64,000 nt of DNA from Mangrovicoccus sp049603835 (GCA_049603835.1 JBMYSZ010000015.1:1-64000), one strand, 5' to 3'; positions 50,807 to 59,204 are shown, counted from the stretch's first letter. A program made the numbers and translations. The notes: generated by a model from the letters alone, not told the origin.

Positions 50807-52345
50807 TTGCGTGTGACCAAAGAAGATGTGAGCCCTCGGCGGAAGAAACCTGCTCCGCCGAGCTCTTGGCGCGAGCGACTGCATCGGATAGGGCGCGCCT
50901 TTAGCCGGATCTCTTTGGCGGTGGTGGTTCTCTTTTTGCTGCTGCTGGCTGCGATTTATCCGGCGGTGGTGCGGGTCGTCCCTGCCGGTGCGGCGGGGGT
51001 GATTTATAAGCCCCTGCGCGGCGGGACAGTGACAGACCGGATCTTTGGTGAAGGGGTCCATGTCAAATATCCTTGGGATACGCTTTACGTCTATAATACC
51101 CGGATCCAAACGATCCTGCATGATTTCACGGTTCTGACCAATAAGGGCCTGCCGGTCACGCTGCGCCTGGCGATCCGGTTTCATCCCGAGCGCGAGATGA
51201 TCGGGCGGCTGCATAAGCAGGTTGGTCCGAATTACGCCGAGACGATTATTGTCTATCAGATCGAGTCTGTGCTCAGGAAACGTCTGGGCAAGGAAGACCC
51301 CGAAGACATTTACACCAATCGCTCGGGCACGCTGACGGATGTCTTCGAAAATGCGATTGAGGAAGTGGGCCAGCGCTATGTGCGCATCACTGATGTGATC
51401 ATCCGCGAAATCGTGTTGCCAAGCCAGGTTGTGGCAGCAATCGAGGAAAAGCTGGTGCATCAGCAAAAGCTTGAAGCCTATGAGTTCCGCTTAGAAACCC
51501 AAGCCCGCGAGGCAGAGCGGATGCGGATCGAAGCGGCGGGGATCCGCGATTATCAAGCAACCATCAATGAAACCCTGAGCAAAGATCTGATCGTTTGGCA
51601 GGGGGTGAATGCAACGGTTGAGTTGGCGCAATCGGATAATGCCAAAATCGTGGTGGTCGGCTCGGGCGATAAGGGGCTGCCGGTGATTTTGGGCGCGGAT
51701 AGTTTTGCCACTGGCCCAGAGGGGACGGGTGGCGGAGCGGGCTTGGCTGGCCCCGGCGCGGCGGTGGCCGCAAATGCGGCGTCTGCGCCTGCGCCTGCGC
51801 CTGCGGAGCCCGGCGGAGCTGGGGCTATGGTGATGTCTCCCGATTTGCGTCTCTCCAGCGCCGCGCTTCCCCCGATGCAAGAGCAAGTCCAAAGTCCGGT
51901 ATCAGAGCCGGTGCCGCAGCAATCGCCCCGCCCTGGTCTAGAGCCGCTGCCGCAGCTTTGGGCCTTTTTGCCGCCCTTCCTGCAACCCAAAGAGGGGCCC
52001 GTGCCAAGCCAAGATCCAGCCGCGCCGCGCGCTGCACATGAGGCGGTGCCCTATGTCAGCGCGGCCGAGCAAACCGGCGCGACAGCTGCGGCGGGCGTCA
52101 ACTCATACGGGCCGATGCGCCGCTATTCGCCTCTTGCGGGTGAAGCCATGCCGCCCTTTGTGTCGATCTTCCAGCGCCGCTATTCCCTGCCGCTCGATCC
52201 GGTCTTTGATCCGCATGCGCAAAATGGCAGCCCCGTCGCCGGGCGTTTGGGGCCAACCAGTCAGCACACAGCGCGGGCGCAGATTGGCAAACGCGGCTTG
52301 ATTGCGGCGGAATTCCTGCAAAATCCATCTGATATTCTGCCATGA
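50807..52345 (+). CDS. SPFH/Band 7 membrane scaffold protein with Pro-rich tail
   Basis: A 512-aa protein. A basic N-terminus precedes one transmembrane helix (about 35-55), then a Band 7/SPFH domain (VVPAGAAGVIYKPLRGGTV, FGEGVHVKYPWDTLYVYNTRIQT) and a coiled-coil stretch near 215-265 (EEKLVHQQKLEAYEFRLETQAREAERMRIEA). From about 315 the protein is Ala/Pro/Gly-rich and apparently disordered, unusual for this family. SPFH proteins form large ring scaffolds that control proteases or organise membranes. The start is uncertain between TTG 50807 and GTG 50813. It overlaps the following substrate-binding-like gene by ATGA, an uncommon pairing. Confidence 0.8.
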   Translation: MRVTKEDVSPRRKKPAPPSSWRERLHRIGRAFSRISLAVVVLFLLLLAAIYPAVVRVVPAGAAGVIYKPLRGGTVTDRIFGEGVHVKYPWDTLYVYNTRIQTILHDFTVLTNKGLPVTLRLAIRFHPEREMIGRLHKQVGPNYAETIIVYQIESVLRKRLGKEDPEDIYTNRSGTLTDVFENAIEEVGQRYVRITDVIIREIVLPSQVVAAIEEKLVHQQKLEAYEFRLETQAREAERMRIEAAGIRDYQATINETLSKDLIVWQGVNATVELAQSDNAKIVVVGSGDKGLPVILGADSFATGPEGTGGGAGLAGPGAAVAANAASAPAPAPAEPGGAGAMVMSPDLRLSSAALPPMQEQVQSPVSEPVPQQSPRPGLEPLPQLWAFLPPFLQPKEGPVPSQDPAAPRAAHEAVPYVSAAEQTGATAAAGVNSYGPMRRYSPLAGEAMPPFVSIFQRRYSLPLDPVFDPHAQNGSPVAGRLGPTSQHTARAQIGKRGLIAAEFLQNPSDILP

Positions 52346-53553
52346 GACGGCTGCGCTATATTGCATCCGTGCTGGTGATCGCGGTGATGGTGCAAATTTC
52401 GGGGCTCGTGGATCTGGGCCTGCGTCTTGGCTCGCAAAGCCTGACCCTGCCGCGGCTGCCCGAGCCGGATTTCCCTGAGCCCGGCGAGAGCTGGATGATT
52501 GGCGTCTATTATTACGAGGCTCTGCATCCCGGATTTCTTGCGGGCGCAGAGCTGGCCGAGGCGGAGATCAATGCCAAGGGCGGCATTTTGGGACGCCCCA
52601 TCAAGATCAAGGCGGTGGATGAAGCTGGGTTTTCGGAACGTGCCGAAGAGCGCAATCTAGCCGCCCGGCGCCATTTCGATCATGATCGAGTTTTGGCGGT
52701 GATGGGCGGGTCGTCAGATCTGATTATTCGTAATGCCTCGGATTGGTTTGACGATCTTGGGATCCTCTATTTCAATCCGCTCTTTCCGCTGTCCAATGTG
52801 GGCAATCCAGGCAAGCCCTATGTCTTTGCCACGATCCCCGATCGCGAGCGGATCGGCGATAACCTGGCCCAAGCCATGAGCGAAATGGGGGCAACGCGCA
52901 TCGCGATTGTGGCAAGTCGGGAGCGGGCCGCGCAAGAGATCCGGCATTCGATCCAAGATATTGCCCCGAGCCTGGCTTTAGACGTGGTGGCGGATCTGGG
53001 TATGGCAGGGGCGGATGCCAGTTATATCGACGAGCTGGTTCGCCTCAGCTCGGCCCAGCCCGAGGCGATTGCGCTTTTGCTGCCCAAAGCCGAACGCGAG
53101 GTGTTTTTGCGCCAAGCCGCTCGGATGAAGCTGAATGCGCCGATTTTCTTAGGCCATCCGGAGGGGATCGTGCCATGGGCCGAGGATTTCGCGGGGCTCA
53201 CCGCAACGGAATGGCCAGAACTGGAACTGTGGCAGGCGGAACCGCTGGAAAATCCACGCGCCGATAGGGCCGGGCTGTCACGCTTTCAAACCAGCTATCA
53301 GAGCCGCTTTGATCAAGCTCCGAGCTATTGGGCCGCCCAAGGATATGATACTTTGCGGATGATCGCGCAGGTGGCGGAAGAGATTGGGTCGGATCACCCG
53401 CTCCAGATTGCCACGGCGCTGAATACGCAAACCGCCTGGACAGGCATTACCGGCCCGCATTCTTTCACCAATTCGGGTCGGATCTATACGAAGGACTGGC
53501 CTTATGGGCCGCTGCGCCTCACAGATTTGGCGCGTAACACTCTAAGCCATTGA
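52342..53553 (+). CDS. Periplasmic ligand-binding (Leu/Ile/Val-type) protein with N-terminal anchor
   Basis: A 403-aa protein with an N-terminal hydrophobic segment (7-25) and a type I periplasmic-binding fold. It shows GVYYYEALHPGFLAGAELAEAEINAKGGILGRPIKI, VLAVMGGSSDLIIRNASDWFDDLGILYFNP and a C-terminal AAQGYDTLRMIAQVAEE, as in branched-chain amino-acid receptors (Peripla_BP_6). No transporter permease or ATPase of that class is nearby, so it is probably a sensor or scaffold subunit rather than a transport receptor. It overlaps the SPFH gene by ATGA, implying fixed stoichiometry. Confidence 0.8.
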   Translation: MRRLRYIASVLVIAVMVQISGLVDLGLRLGSQSLTLPRLPEPDFPEPGESWMIGVYYYEALHPGFLAGAELAEAEINAKGGILGRPIKIKAVDEAGFSERAEERNLAARRHFDHDRVLAVMGGSSDLIIRNASDWFDDLGILYFNPLFPLSNVGNPGKPYVFATIPDRERIGDNLAQAMSEMGATRIAIVASRERAAQEIRHSIQDIAPSLALDVVADLGMAGADASYIDELVRLSSAQPEAIALLLPKAEREVFLRQAARMKLNAPIFLGHPEGIVPWAEDFAGLTATEWPELELWQAEPLENPRADRAGLSRFQTSYQSRFDQAPSYWAAQGYDTLRMIAQVAEEIGSDHPLQIATALNTQTAWTGITGPHSFTNSGRIYTKDWPYGPLRLTDLARNTLSH

Positions 53554-53562
53554 GAGGCAGCT

Positions 53563-53748
53563 ATGATCATCGTCAAAGCGCATATGATGCCAGCAATTTT
53601 GATCTATCTTAGCATTTGCGGGGTGATCGGGCTGATGGGGCGGCGCAGAAAGCTGGGGGGCTGGGCGTATTTCTTTGCCTCGATCTGCCTGACGCCGTTG
53701 ATTGGCTTTCTGCTCATCTCCGCATCGGATCCGCGTCCGCGATGGTGA
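53563..53748 (+). CDS. Small two-helix membrane protein
   Basis: A 61-aa protein with two hydrophobic segments (about 8-25 and 35-52) and a basic loop, GRRRKLGG, between them. It starts ten bases after the binding-protein gene with GAGG upstream, and its stop overlaps the next gene by seven bases. Its conserved-looking position in a coupled operon suggests an accessory subunit. No family recognised. Confidence 0.6.
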   Translation: MIIVKAHMMPAILIYLSICGVIGLMGRRRKLGGWAYFFASICLTPLIGFLLISASDPRPRW

Positions 53749-54536
53749 GAGCCTGGGCTTTTGGCGCGGCGCTTTTGGCAAGCCTGCCAGGTGCGGCATT
53801 GACGGAGACCCGGCGCGATCATGTGAAGCTGGCAGTGCCTTTCGCGCTGTTGCCTTATGCCCAGGCCGAGGCGAGCGCCTTTGCGGCAGAGCATCCGTTT
53901 AAGTTTCCCGAACTGCTTTCAGCGCGGGATTCGGCTATGCCATGGCTTTTTTGCCGGGGCGGGGTTTCTGATAGCCCGGATATGGGCCTGGCTTTTGCGC
54001 CGCTAAGCGCAGAGATTTCGGAGCTTTGCGCGACTTTTGGCAAAACCGATCTGACCCAGATGGCGGGCGGGGGGATGCAGCTTTCGGCTTTTGCTCTGAC
54101 CTCGCGTGATTTGGCGGGGATCGATTTGGCTGAGCTTGATTTGGCAGAGCTGAGCGCGGGGGATCTGTCTTGGCAGGATCTGCGGAGCGATCTGCCCGAT
54201 GCGCCTTTGCGCTTTTATTTGCCAGGGGATGCGGCGCGGCTGGCTTTTGCTCAGGCCTTAGCAGAGCAATGTTCGCAGGAGGAGGGCTGCGCCTTTGAGC
54301 AAAGCCTGGCCAGCTATGAAAGCTTGCGCCGCCCGGAGGATCTGGATCCGAATGGGATCTATTTTATACCCGGCTCGGGCGCGGTGCAGCTGATCGGCTG
54401 GAGCCAGCTAGAGATCCAGCCTCAGATCGAGTTGCCGCTATATCTTTGGCTCAGAACCGAGCGGATTGAGACAGTAATTGGGGCAAAGCCGGCTGTGAAA
54501 GCATTGGCCCTTTGCGGCGGTGACAGTGCCTGTTGA
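53742..54536 (+). CDS. Secreted protein, possibly a divergent substrate-binding-like domain
   Basis: A 264-aa protein with a signal peptide (MVRAWAFGAALLASLPGAALT). The mature part has four or more cysteines (e.g. WLFCRGG, SELCATFG, EQCSQEEGC) that could form disulphides. The layout KLAVPFALLPYAQAEASAFAAEHPF...GLAFAPLSAEI vaguely recalls PstS-type phosphate-binding domains, but I cannot assign it. The ATG at 53742 overlaps the previous stop. It is the last gene of the 47785-54536 cluster, followed by a REP-like unit. Confidence 0.6.
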   Translation: MVRAWAFGAALLASLPGAALTETRRDHVKLAVPFALLPYAQAEASAFAAEHPFKFPELLSARDSAMPWLFCRGGVSDSPDMGLAFAPLSAEISELCATFGKTDLTQMAGGGMQLSAFALTSRDLAGIDLAELDLAELSAGDLSWQDLRSDLPDAPLRFYLPGDAARLAFAQALAEQCSQEEGCAFEQSLASYESLRRPEDLDPNGIYFIPGSGAVQLIGWSQLEIQPQIELPLYLWLRTERIETVIGAKPAVKALALCGGDSAC

Positions 54537-54544
54537 GCCCGAGC

Positions 54545-54567
54545 GGTGGGCCAATTGCCCACCCTAC
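54545..54567. repeat. REP-like unit at the end of the envelope operon
   Basis: A single unit, GGTGGGCCAATTGCCCACCCTAC, of the GGT/ACC stem variant. It starts eight bases after the stop of the last gene and could serve as a transcript-end hairpin. Confidence 0.8.
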
Positions 54568-54654
54568 ATTGCCTTCGCCATTAGCTCTGCTTGCGGCAGG
54601 CCTTAAACTTTGGGATAGGGGCCTCGCCTGGTTTTGCCCATAGGAGGTCCATCA

Positions 54655-55275
54655 ATGGCCGAGATTGAATCGCTTTTTGTCACCCGCCTTTACCGCGCAG
54701 CTTTAACGGAATTCGGCGATACAATCGATCCGCAAGAGCTAGAGGCGTCTTGCTTTTCTATCGCCGAGGATGATGAGGCGGGCCAAGACTGGTGCGAGGA
54801 GAATGGCTATCCCGGCTATACGTCTTATGCCTCGCTCACGGATTTGCCCTGGCGCTTTCCAATTTTCGCCGATGTGGTGGCGGCGCTTGATAAACATGTG
54901 GCCGAATTTGCCAAGGATCTGGAATTCAATCTTGATGGCCGCGACTTGAAGCTCGAAGATCTGTGGATCAATATTCTGCCCGAAGGCGGTATGCATAGCT
55001 CGCATCTGCACCCGCATTCGGTGATCTCTGGTACGACTTACGTGTCTATGCCGAAAGGCACCAGCGCGCTGAAACTGGAAGATCCGCGCTCGGGCCGGAT
55101 GATGGCCGCGCCGGCCCGGATCAAAGACGCCCGGCGGGAGCTGCGGACCTTTGTCTATGCAGAGCCAAAGGCTGGCGATGTGCTGCTTTGGGAAAGCTGG
55201 CTGCGCCATGAAGTGCCGATGAATATGGCGGAAGAAGAGCGGGTCAGCGTCAGTTTCAACTACGCTTGGGCTTAA
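54655..55275 (+). CDS. 2OG-Fe(II) oxygenase-like protein (TIGR02466-type)
   Basis: A 206-aa cytosolic protein with a double-stranded beta-helix metal-site pattern: HSSHLHPHSVISGTTY (114-129), containing His117/His119, a distal RHEVP (His185) and RVSVSFNYAW (Arg196 on). These fit the Fe and 2-oxoglutarate ligands of the TIGR02466 hypothetical oxygenase group. The substrate is unknown. AGGAGG at 54642-54647 fixes the ATG. The 3' end overlaps the convergent membrane-protein gene by 20 bases. Confidence 0.75.
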   Translation: MAEIESLFVTRLYRAALTEFGDTIDPQELEASCFSIAEDDEAGQDWCEENGYPGYTSYASLTDLPWRFPIFADVVAALDKHVAEFAKDLEFNLDGRDLKLEDLWINILPEGGMHSSHLHPHSVISGTTYVSMPKGTSALKLEDPRSGRMMAAPARIKDARRELRTFVYAEPKAGDVLLWESWLRHEVPMNMAEEERVSVSFNYAWA

Positions 55276-55873
55276 CGGGCACCCGCTTTGCCACTTCGCT
55301 GACTGTGGAATGGGCCAGATCGCTGGCCATGACCACAAAGATCAGCAAGGTCGATCCGGCAAAGGCAACGGTCAGGTTCAGATTTGCGGTCAGGCTAAGC
55401 CAATCCGTGTCGACTTTTGGCGATACGCTTTGGAACAGGCAAGAAAAGGTCGCATAGCCTAGGATAAGGTGGCGTATGGCCCAGGTTTGCTTGCTTCGGG
55501 GCAGAACCGAGCGGCACAGCATATATGCCAGCGCTAAGGCCGATTGCACACAGAAATACAGCACCGGATGTGCGCGGGGCGCGTCGTCAAAGGCAAAGAA
55601 ATGCCAGGGAAAGGCAAGGGCGCATCCCAGCGGGAAGAAGAGCAATACGAGGGTGGTCAGTTGTTTGCGGGTGGCACAGATCTGGGCCGAGCGGGCGACA
55701 GCGGCGATGCCATGGATCCAACCGCCGATCCCCACAAAGGCCATGGCGACCGCAAACAGGCCCGCACCTTTATAGACCACCGCCATGCGCGAGGCGAGAT
55801 TGAGAAAGCCCATGACCGAGAAGGTGGTCAGGACCCATTTCGTATCTGGGCGAGATATCAGCTGCTGCAACAT
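55256..55873 (-). CDS. Polytopic membrane protein of unknown function
   Basis: A 205-aa protein with about six hydrophobic segments and no soluble domain. Charged loops are short (e.g. ATRKQ, RSVLPRSKQ). No transporter or enzyme motif is recognised. It is convergent with and overlaps the oxygenase-like gene at 55256-55275, so the two mRNAs are antisense at their ends. Upstream of its start lies the intergenic region with the REP-like pair and the rpmC promoter. Confidence 0.65.
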   Translation of the reverse strand: MLQQLISRPDTKWVLTTFSVMGFLNLASRMAVVYKGAGLFAVAMAFVGIGGWIHGIAAVARSAQICATRKQLTTLVLLFFPLGCALAFPWHFFAFDDAPRAHPVLYFCVQSALALAYMLCRSVLPRSKQTWAIRHLILGYATFSCLFQSVSPKVDTDWLSLTANLNLTVAFAGSTLLIFVVMASDLAHSTVSEVAKRVPVKPKRS

Positions 55874-55962
55874 GGCCGCTCTGGTGCCTCAGTCGGGCGT
55901 CGGTTACAAGGCTACAGAGCGCGCAGAGCCGCTTGACTGAATGGGAAAAGCTAGTGCGGTGC

Positions 55963-56021
55963 GATGGGCAAATTGCCCATCCTACATTTGGGCGGCGAGT
56001 AGGGTGGGCAATTTGCCCACC
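55963..56021. repeat. REP-like head-to-head pair before rpmC, mixed stem variants
   Basis: Unit 1, GATGGGCAAATTGCCCATCCTAC (55963-55985), has the GAT/ATC stem. Unit 2, GTAGGGTGGGCAATTTGCCCACC (55999-56021), has the GGT/ACC stem. The facing ends are 13 bases apart. Confidence 0.85.
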
Positions 56022-56047
56022 AATCTCTGTAATGCGGCCGATTTTCC

Positions 56048-56076
56048 TTGTCATCGGCCTGTCACTCTCCTATAGG
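56048..56076 (+). promoter_or_regulatory. Sigma70-like promoter for the rpmC-rpmD cluster
   Basis: TTGTCA (56048-56053), a 17-base spacer and TATAGG (56071-56076) lie 94 bases before rpmC. In standard genomes rpmC is transcribed from the rpsJ promoter, so a local promoter is what the 12.8 kb separation would require. Confidence 0.6.
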
Positions 56077-56170
56077 GGCCGCTCATCCACTACCTCCATC
56101 GGAATCAGGGTGACCCGCCGCGGATGCGGAATAGGGGCCTTCCGGTGACGTTGAACAAAGGAATAAGGCT

Positions 56171-56377
56171 ATGAAAGCCAGTGAACTGCGCGATCAGACC
56201 CCTGATCAGCTGCGCGAAAAGCTCGTAGAGCTGAAAAAAGAGGCGTTCAACCTCCGCTTCCAGCAGGCAACCAGCCAGCTTGAAAACACCGCTCGGGTTC
56301 GTCAAGTGCGCCGCGATGTTGCGCGCGTGAACACCATCTTGAACGAAAAAGCTGCAGCCGCAGCAGCGGAGGCTTGA
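56171..56377 (+). CDS. rpmC: 50S ribosomal protein L29
   Basis: A 68-aa protein near the tunnel exit. MKASELRDQTPDQLREKLVELKKEAFNLRFQQATSQLENTARVRQVRRDVAR is typical, followed by a short Ala-rich tail. It normally follows rplP directly; here it begins a separate cluster with its own promoter. rpsQ starts four bases later. Confidence 0.96.
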   Translation: MKASELRDQTPDQLREKLVELKKEAFNLRFQQATSQLENTARVRQVRRDVARVNTILNEKAAAAAAEA

Positions 56378-56381
56378 TCTA

Positions 56382-56612
56382 ATGCCCAAAAGAATTCTGC
56401 AAGGCACTGTCACCAGCGCCAAAAACGACCAGACCGTCACTGTCCGCGTCGAGCGTCGCTTTAAGCACCCGGTTTTGTTGAAAACCATCAAGAAATCCAA
56501 GAAGTATCGCGCTCATGACGAGCAAAATACTTACAAGGAAGGCGATCAGGTTCGCATCATTGAATGCGCGCCGCGATCCAAAACGAAACGCTGGGAAGTG
56601 CTGACCGCTTAA
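56382..56612 (+). CDS. rpsQ: 30S ribosomal protein S17
   Basis: A 76-aa OB-fold primary rRNA-binding protein. LQGTVTSAKNDQTVTVRVERRFKHP, YRAHDE and GDQVRIIECAPRSKTKRWEV are canonical. Second gene of the relocated cluster, 78 bases before rplN. Confidence 0.97.
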   Translation: MPKRILQGTVTSAKNDQTVTVRVERRFKHPVLLKTIKKSKKYRAHDEQNTYKEGDQVRIIECAPRSKTKRWEVLTA

Positions 56613-56690
56613 GGTCAGCGCCTTTCAGTTTTTGCGAAACCCTGGGGCCAATGTCCTGAAAAGGCGACCCCAGTTGTCGGGAGAAACCAT

Positions 56691-57059
56691 ATGATCCAGA
56701 TGCAGACTAACCTGGATGTTGCTGACAACTCCGGCGCGCGCCGAGTTCAGTGCATCAAGGTTCTGGGCGGATCCAAGCGTAAATACGCTTCTGTTGGCGA
56801 CATCATCGTGGTGTCCGTGAAAGAAGCTATTCCGCGTGGCCGTGTGAAAAAAGGCGATGTCCGTAAGGCTGTTGTCGTGCGCACCGCTAAGGAAGTCCGC
56901 CGCGAAGATGGCACTGCCATCCGCTTTGACCGCAATGCTGCGGTTATCTTGAACAACAACATGGAGCCAGTCGGCACCCGTATCTTCGGGCCGGTTGTTC
57001 GCGAACTTCGCGCGAAAAACTTCATGAAAATCATTTCGCTGGCGCCGGAGGTGCTCTGA
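56691..57059 (+). CDS. rplN: 50S ribosomal protein L14
   Basis: A 122-aa subunit-interface protein. MIQMQTNLDVADNSGARRVQCIKVLGG and the C-terminal FGPVVRELRAKNFMKIISLAPEVL are conserved. GGGAGA precedes the ATG. rplX follows after one base. Confidence 0.98.
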   Translation: MIQMQTNLDVADNSGARRVQCIKVLGGSKRKYASVGDIIVVSVKEAIPRGRVKKGDVRKAVVVRTAKEVRREDGTAIRFDRNAAVILNNNMEPVGTRIFGPVVRELRAKNFMKIISLAPEVL

Positions 57060-57060
57060 G

Positions 57061-57369
57061 ATGGCTGCGAAACTGAAAAAAGGCGATAAGGTTGTCGTTC
57101 TTGCTGGCAAAGACAAAGGCAAGCAGGGCGAGATCCAGTCGGTAGACCCGCAAGCTGGTAAAGCTGTGGTCGAAGGCATCAATATCTCGATCCGTCACAC
57201 TCGTCAGAGCCAGCAATCCCAAGGCGGCCGCCTGCCAAAGGCGATGCCGATCCAGCTGAGCAACCTGGCGCTGGTTGATAGCAATGGCAAAGCAACCCGT
57301 GTTGGGTTCCGCTTTGACGACGAAGGCAAAAAAGTGCGCTTCGCCAAAACCACCGGGGAGGCCGTCTAA
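57061..57369 (+). CDS. rplX: 50S ribosomal protein L24
   Basis: A 102-aa assembly initiator with an N-terminal KOW motif (KKGDKVVVLAGKDKGKQGEI) and the RVGFRFDDEGKKVRFAKTTGE tail. Its stop overlaps the rplE start (TAATG). Confidence 0.97.
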   Translation: MAAKLKKGDKVVVLAGKDKGKQGEIQSVDPQAGKAVVEGINISIRHTRQSQQSQGGRLPKAMPIQLSNLALVDSNGKATRVGFRFDDEGKKVRFAKTTGEAV

Positions 57370-57929
57370 TGCTGGACGCAACCGAATACACCCCGCGCCT
57401 GAAGACGCTTTATCGCGAAACGATCCGCAGCAAAATGCAGGAAGAGTTTGGCTATAAAAACGTCATGCAGATACCGCGTCTGGAGAAAATCGTTCTCAAT
57501 ATGGGCGTTGGCGAAGCTGTAAACGACACCAAAAAGGTGAAATCGGCTCAGGAAGACCTGACCGCTATCGCTGGCCAGAAAGCTGTTGTCACCAAGGCGA
57601 AGAAATCCATCGCGGGTTTCCGGGTTCGTGAAGGCATGCCGCTGGGCACCAAAGTCACCCTGCGTGGTGATATGATGTACGAATTCCTGGATCGTCTGAT
57701 CACCATCGCGATGCCTCGTATCCGTGACTTCCGCGGCGTATCTGGCAAATCCTTTGATGGTCGCGGCAACTACGCCACCGGTCTGAAAGAGCACATCGTC
57801 TTCCCCGAAATCGACTTCGACAAAGTTGATAGCGTTCGCGGGATGGACATCATCATTTGTACCACCGCGCCGACTGACGCGGAAGCCAAGGCGCTGTTGA
57901 AGCATTTCAACATGCCGTTCAACAGCTAA
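57369..57929 (+). CDS. rplE: 50S ribosomal protein L5
   Basis: A 186-aa 5S rRNA-binding protein. IPRLEKIVLNMGVGEA, AGQKAVVTKAKKSIAGFRVREG and GLKEHIVFPEIDFDKVDSVRGMDI are typical. Coupled to rplX by TAATG, 16 bases before rpsN. Confidence 0.98.
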   Translation: MLDATEYTPRLKTLYRETIRSKMQEEFGYKNVMQIPRLEKIVLNMGVGEAVNDTKKVKSAQEDLTAIAGQKAVVTKAKKSIAGFRVREGMPLGTKVTLRGDMMYEFLDRLITIAMPRIRDFRGVSGKSFDGRGNYATGLKEHIVFPEIDFDKVDSVRGMDIIICTTAPTDAEAKALLKHFNMPFNS

Positions 57930-57945
57930 GGCGAGGGGAATAGAC

Positions 57946-58251
57946 ATGGCTAAGAAATCCATGGTTGAGCGTGAAAAGAAGCGCCAGCGTTTGGTGGAAA
58001 AATACGCCGCCAAGCGTGCTGAGCTGAAAGAGATCGCCAATGACGAAGAGCGGCCGATGGAAGAGCGCTTCAAAGCGCGCCTGAAGCTGGCGAAACTGCC
58101 GCGCAACAGCTCGGCAACCCGTCTTCATAACCGTTGTCAGCTGACCGGTCGTCCGCATGCTTACTATCGTAAGCTGAAGGTCAGCCGTATCATGCTGCGC
58201 GAACTTGGCTCCGCTGGTCAGATCCCTGGCCTCGTGAAGTCTAGCTGGTAA
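57946..58251 (+). CDS. rpsN: 30S ribosomal protein S14 (zinc-free form)
   Basis: A 101-aa 30S head protein of the long form. The C-terminal block RNSSATRLHNRCQLTGRPHAYYRK lacks the paired CxxC motifs of zinc-binding S14. Codons are as in the neighbours. rpsH follows 14 bases later. Confidence 0.97.
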   Translation: MAKKSMVEREKKRQRLVEKYAAKRAELKEIANDEERPMEERFKARLKLAKLPRNSSATRLHNRCQLTGRPHAYYRKLKVSRIMLRELGSAGQIPGLVKSSW

Positions 58252-58265
58252 GGGAGGGACTGAAT

Positions 58266-58658
58266 ATGAACGATCCTCTCGGCGATATGCTGACCCGCAT
58301 CCGCAACGCGCAGATGCGTCGCAAATCCACCGTGCGCAGCCCGGCGTCCAAGCTTCGCGCTTGGGTTCTCGATGTGCTGGCCGACGAAGGCTATATTCGC
58401 GGCTATGAAAAAGTGACCGACGAAAAAGGCCACCCGGCGCTGGAGATCAGCCTGAAATACTATGAAGGCTCTCCGGTTATCCGCGAGCTGAAGCGTGTTT
58501 CTACACCTGGTCGTCGCGTTTACACCGCTTCGCAAGAAATCCCGCAGGTTCGTCAGGGCCTGGGTGTTTCCATCGTGTCCACGTCGAAAGGCGTGATGTC
58601 GGATGCCAATGCTCGCCAAGCCAATATCGGCGGCGAAGTATTGTGCACCGTGTTCTAA
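58266..58658 (+). CDS. rpsH: 30S ribosomal protein S8
   Basis: A 130-aa central-domain assembly protein and, in E. coli, the spc operon repressor. MNDPLGDMLTRIRNAQMRRK and the C-terminal STSKGVMSDANARQANIGGEVLCTVF are conserved. GGGAGG lies upstream of the ATG. Confidence 0.97.
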   Translation: MNDPLGDMLTRIRNAQMRRKSTVRSPASKLRAWVLDVLADEGYIRGYEKVTDEKGHPALEISLKYYEGSPVIRELKRVSTPGRRVYTASQEIPQVRQGLGVSIVSTSKGVMSDANARQANIGGEVLCTVF

Positions 58659-58670
58659 GGGGGAAGACTT

Positions 58671-59204
58671 ATGTCTCGTATTGGCAAACGGCCGGTGGCG
58701 ATCCCCTCTGGGGTCACGGCTGAGATCAAAGGCCAGGTTATTGAAGTTAAGGGTCCGAAAGGCTCTCGCAGCTTCACCGCAACCGATCTGGTATCCATCA
58801 CTCAGGAAGATGGTGCCATCACGGTTGAGCCGGCAAACAAAACCAAACGCGCGCGCCAGCAATGGGGCATGACCCGCACCATGATCGCTAATCTGATCAC
58901 CGGTGTGACCGACGGTTTCAAGAAAGAGCTTGAGATCCAAGGTGTTGGTTATCGTGCTCAGATGCAGGGCAACACTTTGAAACTGTCGCTGGGTTACTCC
59001 CATGACGTGAATTTCGAAGTGCCAGAAGGCATCACCGTGACTGCGCCGAAACCGACTGAGATCATTATCGAAGGTAATGACCAGCAGGTGGTTGGCCAGG
59101 TCGCCGCGAATATCCGCGAATGGCGTTCGCCGGAGCCGTATAAAGGCAAAGGCATCCGCTATAAGGGTGAATTCATCTTCCGTAAGGAAGGTAAGAAGAA
59201 GTAA
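58671..59204 (+). CDS. rplF: 50S ribosomal protein L6
   Basis: A 177-aa protein at the sarcin-ricin loop. MSRIGKRPVAIPSGV, LEIQGVGYRAQMQGNTLKLSLGYSH and KGKGIRYKGEFIFRKEGKKK are typical. GGGGGAAG precedes the ATG at suitable spacing. Confidence 0.98.
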   Translation: MSRIGKRPVAIPSGVTAEIKGQVIEVKGPKGSRSFTATDLVSITQEDGAITVEPANKTKRARQQWGMTRTMIANLITGVTDGFKKELEIQGVGYRAQMQGNTLKLSLGYSHDVNFEVPEGITVTAPKPTEIIIEGNDQQVVGQVAANIREWRSPEPYKGKGIRYKGEFIFRKEGKKK

